The notes under the pieces were generated by a model. That model was given only the letters and a program-made list of their open reading frames with translations. It was not told the origin of the DNA and did no database searches. Position numbers and translations under genes: made by a program. This document shows positions 45,984 to 56,041 of a stretch of 64,000 nt of DNA, piece by piece. Location: contig JAGTXZ010000014.1 of the NCBI GenBank assembly GCA_018398575.1, positions 310,001-374,000 of the forward strand, written 5' to 3'. Position 1 is the stretch's first letter; every line of letters begins with the position of its first letter. Origin of the DNA: Ampelomyces quisqualis. Its lineage: Eukaryota > Ascomycota > Dothideomycetes > Pleosporales > Phaeosphaeriaceae.

Positions 45984-46999
45984 ATGCGCTTCTTCAATCC
46001 TCGCCAGCCATCCGACGATACCGCTGCGACAGCGACCGAGGTCCCATCTCCTGAACTTTCAAAGCAACAAATCAAGCGCGCGACTCGAACACGCAAGACC
46101 TGGACCCTAATAACATCCTTCTTTCTCTTTGTCGCACTCGTCTTCCTCATCCTCGTTGAGATTGCGAATATCAAGAACAAATCCATCATCAAAGACTGGT
46201 ACTTTATCAGATTGGACCTAAGCAATGTCGTGCCGTCGTCGGTTCCGAATTTTGCGTTGATCAACACGATTGCGCAGACTCTGGGCTTGCACGACTTTTA
46301 TCAGGTGGGACTGTGGGGGTTTTGCGAGGGATATCAGGGCGAGGGGGTCACGTTTTGCTCGGAGCCGCAGACGCTGTATTGGTTCAACCCGGTTGAGATT
46401 CTGCGTAATGAGCTGCTCGCTGGCGCCTCTAGTATGTGCATCCGTTCCAACCCATCGACTATCAACAGCAAAGTTACTGATTACTTGGGATAGTCAACCT
46501 CCCTGCCGACATCAACGACATCCTCGACCTCATCCAATACGTCTCCCGATGGATGTTTGGCCTCTTCCTCACAGGTACATGCCTCACCTTCGTCCTCATC
46601 TTCCTCATGCCTGTGTCCGTCTTCACGCGTTGGCTCGCCCTCCCCGTCGCAATCCTTGCGTTCCTCAACGCCCTCATCGTCACCGCCGCATCAATCATCG
46701 CAACCGTCATGTTCATCATCTTCCGCAACACTATTACTGGCGTGGCAGAGCTCAACATTGGCGCGGAAATCGGCGTCACCGTCTTCGTTTTCATGTGGAT
46801 TGCTAGCGCGTTTGCGATCTTCGCTTGGTTGGTCCAGATGGGATTGTGTTGCTGTTGCGCAAGTCGCAGGGATGTGAAAACGGGACGCAAGAGGGGGAGC
46901 GAGAAGGCGTACCATAGTGCGTTGGCGGATGTGCATCCCACGACTGCAGGGGCGAAGGTCGAGGAGCCAAGAAAGAAGCGCTTTTGGCAGCGCCGCTAG
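45984..46999 (+). CDS. SUR7/PalI family plasma membrane protein
   Basis: Two exons, 45984-46431 and 46494-46999, give 317 residues. Four membrane segments are visible: TWTLITSFFLFVALVFLILVEI, then after an outer loop FGLFLTGTCLTFVLIFLMPVSVF, LALPVAILAFLNALIVTAASIIATVMFIIF and IGVTVFVFMWIASAFAIFAWLVQM. The outer loop between helices 1 and 2 has the W-G-x-C-x-G signature (VGLWGFCEGY) with a second Cys (VTFCSEP), as in Sur7/PalI proteins. A Cys cluster (LCCCCASRRD) and basic tail follow the last helix. Family members mark eisosomes or act in pH sensing; which applies here is unclear. Confidence 0.88.
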
Positions 47000-47378
47000 G
47001 AGTCGGGCGTGCTGGGAGGCGATGACGAAGGTCCAGTGCATCTCGTAAGGCCATGATGATGTGGTAGGAACACATTCTGTTTTTGATTGCGAGATGGTAT
47101 AGCAAGCGTGGCGTTGGATTGGATATGTGCGTCGCATCGCATTGCATTTGCATGTATATGACCCTACGTGTGTACATAGACTTAATTTATCATTATCCAT
47201 CATGTTGGTTCTCTAAATGCTTTGCAAGTAGCTCGAAGATCCCGGCACCCACGAGCGGATCATCCATAGCATCATCAACTTTCACGACCAGATGTAAGAT
47301 TACGATGAAGTATTTTCGAATCCGGGGTATCTCATGCTAAATCACCTCATCCTTCCTCCTCCCGAATCCCAACTCACA
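47000..47378. other. Intergenic between converging genes
   Basis: 379 bp between stop codons. Nothing recognised. Confidence 0.4.
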
Positions 47379-48098
47379 TCATATGCCCTTCGACCTATAC
47401 TTTAGTTTCTCCAACTCCCCCAAATCCACAACCCTCAATTCCCTCCGCGCCCACAACACCACACTCAGCACAAACCCAGGTAAATAACCCCCTCCAACCA
47501 TCACGCCCTCGCTCCAACTCCTGCCCTGCAACACTTCTAGCAGCGCCAGCACAACGCATACACCTCCGTTCGCAGCCACAACATACCTCGCAAGTAAATC
47601 CGCGCCACCATCTGACAGAAACGGTACACACGGGGCATCAAGCGTCGCCGCAGCCGACGACTGCGCCAACGTATTCCATGCATATCCACCACTATTCCCA
47701 ATCCTCCTATTCGCGTTGCTCTTCATGTCCAACGACTTTGTCACACGTACCCGCTGGGGCGGAAGCGGCAAGAAATACAGCGTGTATGCGCTCGCGAGAA
47801 AACTCGTCATGGCGAGCACGCTCGGTGCAAATGTCGATAGCTGCAGGAGGAGCGGGAGGGAGAGGAGTGCCGGGGCGAGGGGCAGCGCGGAGAGGAGGAG
47901 GGTGTAGGTGCGGGTTGAGGAGGTGTCGTGCGCGGAGAGGGTGGATATGAGTGTTTCTTGGTCTGGGTTGGGTTAGTGGATGGTAAGATGGGGGGGGGGG
48001 GTTTGCGTACCTTGTTCGTCCATACCTTGCTCTACGGCGTTTTCGTCGTCGGATTCGGTGGGGTAGTGGAATTTGCCGCGGAGGCGGGTGGCTGCCAT
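47379..48098 (-). CDS. Uncharacterised multi-pass membrane protein
   Basis: Two exons, 48098-48011 and 47962-47379, give 223 residues. The N-terminus MAATRLRGKFHYPTESDDE is charged. Four hydrophobic stretches follow, including TYTLLLSALPLAPALLSLPLLLQ, VLAMTSFLASAYTLYFLPLP, VVAANGGVCVVLALLEVLQ and GYLPGFVLSVVLWARREL. The donor lies beside a G/C homopolymer of about 10 bases (plus-strand 47991-48000), a place where sequence length errors are likely. No catalytic motif is visible. Small fungal ER-type membrane proteins share this start from memory, but no function is assigned. Confidence 0.75.
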
Positions 48099-49525
48099 GG
48101 CTGTGGTGGGCAATGCGATGGTGGTTGAGCCAGCGAGATTGAAGGGTGAAGGAGGGCCCTTGGAGAGTGAGATTTGGCTTCTTGTCGAGGCAGCAATCGT
48201 GTGATAAAAGTGTTTACGGAGATGGTTGAGCCACTTGGGGCGATGACGTTTGAAGCGCGTGGGCCTGGACCCTGGATTTAGCGCACTCCGCTTTTGAAGT
48301 CGACCGCGAAAGAGAAAGACCCGACATCTATTTTCGCACACAACATCCATCTACACTACGCAATCCGACGCTTTGCGAGCCACCGTTACAGATACAAAAT
48401 TGCGTGGCGGAGCCATACCTCTCAGGCTCTCATGACCGGACGGTTTGTCCAAACCTGGTCGCATCATGCAGCGAACGCAACACAAAACGTAGTATTCTAT
48501 ACCATAGGAGCGCTGCATTTAGCCCCCTGCGTGAGGAAGTTAACGCGAGATGGATTCGATTAAATGATCAAGTCCAGTCTGCTGCTACAGCGCTCCCCAG
48601 GCTTACTGACTTGAAAGATACATGAGTTGATGTGTTGCTTCAAATTTCGAGCCGGCATCCACCAGTCTTTCCACTCCTCTATTGCTATTGCTGTTTGGTG
48701 GTGAAGGGAGATCCTATTATACAGAGCCGTCACAGTTGCCTTTGCCTAGAAACAAACCATTGCTTTGCGAACTTGAAGCAGACAAGGAAAGAAGCTTCGT
48801 CTCGTGAAATGTAAAAGGTGTCATGCTGAGAAACAAAAAGTTGTCATTTGTACAGTCCAGACTCGACGAACAAGGCTATCTCAGCATTGGAAGTTTGTTA
48901 CAACTTAGCGCCAATCCAGGAGCTCGTACCATTTCCGGAAGTCTGCCACCAAAGGATTTCAGACCATGTGCGCAATGCTGCTGGACGCTTCGGCAAAATA
49001 CGATCTTAACGTGACAGATGCAACTGTAATGATGGCGCAGAAACATGCCGAGGAGAACGGAGAAACCGTGATGGCGAATCTTATTTCAGTTCTCATTCAG
49101 CGTACGAGTTGGACAGAGCCTGGGCAACGGTGCCTCAACAAATTATCCCAAGCATATCTGGACCTCACGATTATTCATGGGCTCCTAGAATAGGCGATGA
49201 TCACTACTGTTCCAATATGGAGACGCCAGCTCCTCCTTATAGTCTCAGCCGTCCAAATGTTAATGATATACGGGCTTCTACTAGCGTTGTCGCACCTGAC
49301 ACATTCATAAACAATTCGATTGGGAGGCAGAGAAACCACGATGTTTGTCCCGTATAGGGCTAAAGACCTGCACAACCCTCTATCGCAAAACCGCCATCGC
49401 CATGGTCTGAAGATTGATAGCTACCGCGAGGAAGGAGCAGACATGTCACAAGTGGTTGAATTTGGTGGAACTTGGGCCTGGGATTGCTCACTAGCAGCGC
49501 GATCGATTGAGTACAAGTGACAAAT
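48099..49525. other. Gene-poor region with a possible repeat-protein relic
   Basis: No intact gene. The plus-strand frame at 48966-49193 contains MLLDASAKYDLNVTDATVMM followed by AENGETVMANLI. This faintly resembles the LLLDRRG..ITEEVVKAAAGN repeats at the end of fungal NACHT/ankyrin proteins. It lacks a start and flanking repeats. Confidence 0.3.
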
Positions 49526-49911
49526 TTAGTATTGAATCACCCCTTTCAAGATCCATACTTGGCCAATGCGCGCACCAACTAGTCGCTCATTGATGGTGTC
49601 TCGCAGCGCGACAACTCTTCCTACACGATATTAGACAATGTTAGACAGACTGTTTACTTTGTCAACCACGCACCTCTTTGAGTGGCCTTGGAGCCATGAC
49701 ATGATAGTACCGAATCTTTGTCTTTTCTCCCTTGGATGAGATTGTTTCCTTCTCCGCGGTCTGACAGTATGTCAGTATTGTAGCAGTCAACATATGATGT
49801 TCTGCTTGAGCGCACCTGAATCTCGAATTTCTCGCCCTTGAATTGTTCCCTACATTCACCAATGAGAAGATCCTGACAATAATCGGTTGCGTCGAGGTCT
49901 TGGTGTGACAT
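49526..49911 (-). CDS. Possible small three-exon gene, unknown
   Basis: Exons 49911-49816, 49760-49670 and 49620-49526 would give 93 residues: MSHQDLDATDYCQDLLIGEC, then EIQTAEKETISSKGEKTKIR, YYHVMAPRPLKE, VVALRDTINERLVGARIGQV and ILKGVIQY at the end. The joins keep a protein-like composition. The second donor is weak (C|GTGGTT); the stronger GAG|GTGCGT four bases earlier gives a shorter end, EELSRCETPSMSD. A TATA-like tataatataaag lies at 49999-50010, about 90 bp upstream. There is no family match from memory, so this is a candidate only. Confidence 0.35.
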
Positions 49912-51977
49912 GGCCGTTGTATCTTTGACTCGAGTGACAATGCTTAGAAAGTGGTTAGAGAATAGACTTGTTGATGTTCAGGCACGTAGCCGGACTTGTG
50001 CTATAATATAAAGACGGTGGTAAGTACTGTGCGCCTGTTCGAAACACTTTCCTTGATCGCGCGTATACGTGCTTCTGCTATTACACGAACACGGTTGAGT
50101 ATTGCCAGCTCAAGCCTGCTACGTCACACTATGCAGCTGGCTCGCAGCCTGGAATTGTCCTAAATGGATGGGAAAATTGATGCAGCAAGGGCGTAGCAGG
50201 TACCCGACCGCTGGGTTTGTTGATTCGCAAGCATTAGACGACAAAATGTATGATGATGCGTTCTATTTCGTGCTTCGTATTGCAATTTCGCTATGCGCAA
50301 CCATTCAGCCGGCGACCCGCTCATATTGTGTAACAGTGACTAGCCCCGATGCTTCATGTCTGAACTCACACTTTCGTATTCAACCATGCTCACACTATAC
50401 CGTGCACTGTTATGGTTGCAGGAGATGGCTACCTAGTTCTTCATTTTCATACTGCCTTCGAAGTAGCTCCGCTGCAGACAAGCTACGTGAGCGGAACGTC
50501 GGCATCACGTAAGGTTACGACGTGGACGGATCGGAGGCGAAAAATTAAAACAATCTACTTCTTACTGGTAGCTGTCCTTGTTGACCTACTCTGCAAGTGA
50601 GAGAACCGAATGTTTCCTCTTCGCAATTATGCTATGGCGCTATATTCATATCGTAGATTATCTAGGATATGCCGGTATAGCTGGTTGCTATTCTGTTGCT
50701 GTTTCTCCTGGCGGACTTTCGCACCACAAGAAAGTGTCTACGATTGCCACGTTCCCTTAGTTTCAGCGTCATCCATAGAAACACTCTGGTTTGATGGTAG
50801 TTGTTTTATAGGGGTACCTTACAATGTAAGTATCGAAAAGGAGTGCTTTCTGGAGGCTAAAGACATAGCAGGGAAGCATGACCCGTGGAGTCGCAAATTC
50901 TGGCTGACATCCGTATGGGCACGGCCTAGTTGAGTGTTGCTAGCGATTGTTGAGCGGTGATAATGACTATTGGAGCTTCGGTACAATATGATTTGTCAAG
51001 TTGTAATGTTTTTTGAGATTTGTTTCCTCGCATTTAAAGTTCGTTACGCACCTTGTGGTCTACTTGGTGGTAGATTGATCGAGACATTGTTGAAGTTTGA
51101 GTATCTAGCTGTGGTCACTCAAGGCCCATCTCGATCCATAGCAAGAGAATGGTAACATTTTCGCCGCAAAAAGATCTCATGCTACTTACCTAGGCATATT
51201 AGGTATTTACAGCAACAAACAGCAGTCCTAAAGACCTCCCACAGGCAAGCATCGTTGCGAAAAACATCGCTAGCAACCACTTCATAGCCACCACACCGCG
51301 CTCTTATCAGATTGCTGATGGCCAGACTTGAAATATTTCGTTAACGAAAACACAAGGGTGCCACATAATACACGCGGACGACCATGACTCTCCTCTTCTC
51401 TCAGACTTTGACTCTGCCTCAATGAGATAATTCGCGAACATGCTTCATAGGAAGACTTATTGTATATAAAAGTATAAGCCCTCGCTATTATGCATTGTGT
51501 GTATGAAAAGTCGTGACCGAAACTCTGGGTTGGGTAATGCACGTGTTTGGGATGTGCCTAAGCCTACGGGCTCTATGCACCGACAAGCATCAACGATATG
51601 CACATCTTCTAAGCAAGGAAATTTACCTCGCCTCTAAAGTTCTCCACGAACCTGTGTACTGTATGTTGGCAAACACGTTGACTGTACTGACAAGACGTTG
51701 CCCGCAAGCTCAGAAAAGCGGGGAAGCCTCGGTCTACCGGTAAAATAGGTAACACGGGTACCTATCATCAGCTCGACTCGTCAACGTTCTTCTCCTTGTA
51801 CAAAGCATGTAGCCGAAACCACGCCGATAAGCTCTTAGACTTAGCATAAATCGTACCTCTGTGTAGCAAATTCTCGATCGAAATCAACAACATCCATCGC
51901 CGATTACACAAGATGCCCAAAGGACTATCAGAATCGTATGGTTCCTCATTGCCATGGGCTGAGCCGAGCTGGTAATT
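49912..51977. other. Gene-poor region
   Basis: About 2.1 kb of moderately AT-rich sequence. Only short overlapping frames are present and none continues across plausible introns. Confidence 0.45.
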
Positions 51978-53348
51978 ATGATCACGCTTGAGGACCGTCA
52001 ACTGTCTCACCACGATAGGTACTCTGGTCGACCTTCAGCATACTACAATGAGAGTCATCGAAGACTTCGCGATGCAGTGAGGACATGGTGTGAAAGGGTA
52101 TGCCAAAACTCCATTTCTCAGACAATTGATTCGGGATATAGAAATAAGTTCTGAGAAATCTAACAATTTCCTCAGAACATTGCGCAACATACCGATTCCT
52201 GGAACGAAGTCGGTCAAGTCGATCCCGCAATTTATGAGAAGTGCGCCAATGCAGGCCTCCTTGTTCCAATCGCTTTTGGCAAATCCATTCCACCGCAGTG
52301 GTCCAAATACGCCATCATCGGCAACATCCCGCCCGCGGAATGGGATGGCTTCCACGACTTCGTTCTCTGGGATGAACTCATCCGTGCTGGAGGCCTCGCA
52401 TCCATCTTCATTGGTCTCGTAGTGGGCGCGCCACCTCTCCTCAAATTTGCCTCCCAGACTCTCCAGAACAAGATCTTCCCTGAGATACTATCTGGCGAAA
52501 AGCGCATTTGTCTTGCAGTCACGGAACCTGATGCTGGTAGTGATGTGCGCAACATTAAAACCACGGCTGGGAAGACACCAGATGGGAAACACTACATCGT
52601 CAATGGCACGAAGAAATGGATCACAAACGGCATGTTCTCCGATTACTTCATGACTTTAGTACGTACAGGTGGCCCAGGAGCAGGTGGTCTTTCCATGCTC
52701 CTCATCCCTCGCTCCTCAGGTCTCAAGACCCGCAAGTTAGACGTCATCGCCGGACCATTATCCGCAACCACATACGTGACGTTCGAAGACGTCAAAGTGC
52801 CCGTCGAATACTTGATTGGAAACGAGGGCGATGGATTCAAGAACACAATGGTGAACTTCAACCACGAGCGGCTGTGGATCGCATTCCAAGCGATTCGAGG
52901 CTGTCGGATTGCGATCCACGATGCGATGCAATGGGCCTTGAAGCGCGAAGCGTTCGACAAGAAAATTATCGACCAACCCGTCGTGCGCAACAAGTTTGGC
53001 AATATGGGTCGACAAATTGAATCACTCCAAGCATGGACCGAGCAAATTGTGTACGAGCTCGAAAATTTATCCGACGCTGACGGCGCGCGACTCCTCGGCG
53101 GCACGACGGCGCTGTTGAAGGTCGAGAGCGGTATGGTGTGCAAATACGTGGCGGAAGAATGTTTGAAGATCATGGGTGGTTTGGGACTTACAAAAACGGG
53201 TCAAGGCGCGAGGATTGAGAGCTTCTATAGGGCGGTGCCCAGTTTCGTTGTTCCAGGAGGAAGCGAAGATGTGCTGATTGATCTTGGAGTCAGAGAGGCG
53301 CTGAAGTTGCATAAGCAGGCTGAGAAGCGGAAGGGCGCGAAGTTGTAG
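51978..53348 (+). CDS. Acyl-CoA dehydrogenase
   Basis: FAD-dependent alpha-beta oxidation of an acyl-CoA. Two exons, 51978-52097 and 52176-53348 (78 bp intron), give 430 residues. The first exon (MITLEDRQLSHHD, SAYYNESHRRLRDAVRTWCER) joins NIAQHTDSWNEVGQVDPAIY, the usual helical N-domain start. The middle domain has ICLAVTEPDAGSDVRNIKTTA and the FAD contact KKWITNGMFSDYF. The C-terminal domain has FNHERLWIAFQAIRG, ECLKIMGGLGLTKTGQGARIE and GGSEDVLIDLG. Substrate chain length cannot be told. It is 2.7 kb from the polyketide genes, so membership in that cluster is not supported. Confidence 0.9.
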
Positions 53349-53752
53349 GTAGCGATTATGACCTGGAGTACTCAGGTAACATTCAAATCAAATTTTGAGC
53401 ATGGTCGTAGCTGTTGTTAACGAGGATCTGCGCCGGCCCAGAGAAGACTGGGCAAATGGGTCTTGCGCTCTACCATACTTGACTAGACCAGACTCGTCTG
53501 CATTTAATGATCAGATCATAGCTTCTGCCGTTGGTCAACACAGTTCCAGAAGTGCTTGGCAACTTTGTAATCGAGCCAAGAAAACTAGATACATCATACA
53601 CCTGGTTCCCTTGGGTTCACATAGAAGAACAATTATCGATTCATAACTTTACGTAGCATGCTCTTGATACGGCCAGAGTTTGGAGTACAAATCTCTCTCC
53701 TCCTCATTTTGAGCCGCGGCAAGAAATACTTCTCTATACAAACTTGTCAACA

Positions 53753-53796
53753 ATCAATCCAAGCCAATCTAGAGGCCCAGATTGGCTTGGATTGAT
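53753..53796. repeat. 18 bp perfect inverted repeat (hairpin)
   Basis: Arms ATCAATCCAAGCCAATCT (53753-53770) and its reverse complement (53779-53796) flank an 8 nt loop, agaggccc. It sits at the edge of an AT-rich, TAGATTAG-repeat stretch (53810-53885) and may be the remnant of a foldback or transposon end. Confidence 0.8.
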
Positions 53797-54682
53797 AGTT
53801 GTAGCGTAAGGGCTGGATTAGATTAGCTAGATTAGTAAAACAAGGCGCTAGATTAGCTTAGATTAAGTAGATTAATAGATTAAAGCTGTAAATATAAGTC
53901 TTAGCACTGTTTCTAGTGTTAAGTTTGTTAACGTCAAAATTAACTCTTAGCATTGTTGTTGTTATTACTACGCTGAAAAATAGAGTTCGGGGTACCCTAC
54001 GATAGGTATAGGTTAGGTAGGGTCGCACAAGCTATAGGTAGACTCCCTACCCATTTACCAGCGTATCCCAGAGTAATACGCAGAGAAGCCAGCATGGCAC
54101 AATAGGAACTCGAGCAATTTGCCGTGGAGCACCTTGCTGCAGTGGATTTCCTCCTTTCCGAAGGTGAAGACGGAAGTCCCACACAAGAACGCAGTGAGGA
54201 GGGCACCGAACTCGAGGTATTTGATGAACACGACGCACAGCTAGATCCTCGAGGTGAACCTGAGCTATGGCAAGATTTCTCTGAGAGAAGTGTTACGAAG
54301 GGTGACCTTGAACAGTGAAAAGATTGACACTCAGTCTGAGTTGTCTGAGTTCGAAGGCCTCAGAGATCTTGCGGAAGAGAAATTAGCTACTTTTGAAGAC
54401 TCCGAAGACGAGTTCAAGGAATTCAGCAGTGATTAGTCTTCGCCCAGCCGGCCTGACAACGTTTCGCTACTTTTGACGACTGAAGCTGAGATAAAGTGTC
54501 TTAGCGTACTCCGTAAAGCAGCAAGTACATGCGATGTGCTCGGCTCCTTATCTGCTCTATCATGCGGGAAGAATCCCAGTCATCTTTTTGTCAACTCAAT
54601 GCTGTTACGTGATTCACAACCAAAAAAAAGATGCAAAGTGAACAAATAGTAGACGTGAACTCCAAAACTAGACTCGGATGCG

Positions 54683-54689
54683 AAAAAAA
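54683..54689 (-). terminator. T7 run after the tRNA 3' half
   Basis: Seven T residues on the minus strand begin four bases after the discriminator base of the split tRNA, as expected for RNA polymerase III termination. Confidence 0.6.
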
Positions 54690-54693
54690 TGTG

Positions 54694-54817
54694 TGGACTT
54701 GCAGGGAACTGTGACTTCAATTAGAACGGGATACAGCGCGCTTCGACTGATCGAACTTACTCGAACCCTGGACCACTCCCATGCTAAGGGAGTATTATAC
54801 CACTAAACCACAAGCCC
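54694..54817 (-). tRNA. tRNA-Ala(AGC)-like gene interrupted in the T-loop
   Basis: The 5' part (54817-54761) has acceptor strand GGGCTTG, an A-box-like TGGTTTAGTGG, an anticodon arm CTCCC-TTAGCAT-GGGAG (anticodon AGC), a variable loop and CAGGGTTCGA. The 3' part (54708-54694) is TTCCCTGCAAGTCCA. Joined, they form a 72 nt tRNA with a 5 bp T-stem CAGGG/CCCTG, the consensus loop TTCGATT and a 7 bp acceptor stem with G3:U70, the alanine identity pair. A run of seven T follows (54689-54683), fitting a Pol III terminator. A 52 bp segment splits the T-loop. The D-loop resembles Gly/Gln-type tRNAs. It may be functional after removal of the insert, or dead. Confidence 0.75.
54709..54760 (-). other. 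52 bp GT-AG intron-like insert inside the tRNA
   Basis: It begins GTAAGT, has CTAAT 12 nt before the end and finishes CACAG, all standard fungal spliceosomal signals. Its length lies inside the 45-105 bp range of the protein-gene introns in this window. Eukaryotic tRNA introns normally lie one base 3' of the anticodon, not here. A short internal hairpin (TTCGA-TCAG-TCGAA) is present. Confidence 0.7.
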
Positions 54818-56041
54818 GTTATCGGAAACTGATATTGTTAAGCTCCGAAGATTAATGGAATCCATAACTGTCCACATAGACTCCATTCCAGATAATAAGA
54901 AAAAAACACTGAATGGCATGGAAGTGGGGCCTGGTGAGGAGTTTGCATTTAGCCGTAGGGCAACCTCGGAGCTCGATGGCTACCGCTAATCTAAACTGAC
55001 TGCCACTAGTTTCAATCTGGCCAGAACGTTGGATTTTGGCATAAAAGAGCCGCGAACTGGAACATCCAAGGCGCAAATAGTAATCAAAATAGCAGAAGTA
55101 AGTTAGGGCCTCTAGATCGTGCGCACGCTATATTGGACAGGCTCTAAACCATGTGAAACAAGATGAAGAAAATAGGGCAAATATTATTCGGAAGACCCAA
55201 AAAGTCATTTTGAATTGGGGACTTGTAAATCGCCATGGTTTTAAGTCAAGAAGGCCACAGTATTTACGATTCGAATGCTTCGAGCAGCAGCTTCGCTCAA
55301 TCATTAACGGCAAAATCAATTTTTCCTGATAACCACCGCAGCCCCTTGACGTATTGCCCAAGTCGATCTCTTGGGCGGACGCAAAACTACTACGAGCAGA
55401 GCAAGTCGGAATCGTGCTGTACCGAAGGGCCGAAATTGGACTAGCAGCGTAGAGCCAGATGGGCCTGAGATGGTAGCTCTTGGAGTACTCAGGTAGTGCT
55501 TGTGTATATGGGACATGTATAGTAAATGCCTATCGCTCAGTTCGTGGGGGACTTGATCGAGCGTAATTCAATGTCAAAGTCGAGAGATGAACAAATTTAT
55601 AAGGTCGGAGCTTCGAATGTGAACGGGATGAATAATGATTGTGTCAAGGTGAAAATTTAAGGACCTTGTGCTGCTACGAAGGGGAATATCAGCTTGAAGA
55701 ATAGCGTGATTGGGCGTTCCATTTATGGGAACAGAATGAAATAATTACGAACGTGGTAGAAAAGATGCATTGAGTGATGTGTCTCTGTTCAACTTTTGAC
55801 CCCTGTCGCACCTCACTCATAAAGCCAGCAATCCGGTGGTAATGTCGCATGCGCCGTCGTTTATTCGCAATACGAGTACCTTCTTCTAGATTGGTTCACC
55901 CGAGCTAAATTCGCTCATGGGCTCACAGCCCGCTCTCACAATGAGTCCGTAGAAACATCTCAATTCCGGGTGCGTGAATGTCATATGATACCCCGCCGTC
56001 TATAGTAACTGCTCTGCAAATCACAACCCGACATACTTACT
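54818..56041. other. Gene-free region left of the polyketide cluster
   Basis: 1.2 kb of moderately AT-rich DNA. Frames at 55128-55516 overlap on opposite strands without a recognisable feature. Confidence 0.45.

Larger units (their letters stand above)
53349..54693. other. AT-rich gene-free region left of the tRNA
   Basis: 53700-53950 is rich in TAGATTAG-like repeats. Acidic frames at 54124-54318 and 54254-54436 (ending SEDEFKEFSSD) might be the tail of a lost gene or transposase, but neither has a usable start with supporting sequence, so they are not called. Confidence 0.4.

Noticed and set aside
54694..54817. Reading the tRNA as a tRNA-headed SINE
   Set aside because: The 3' half including the acceptor strand and discriminator base is present 52 bp downstream and is followed by a T run, which a SINE would not show.
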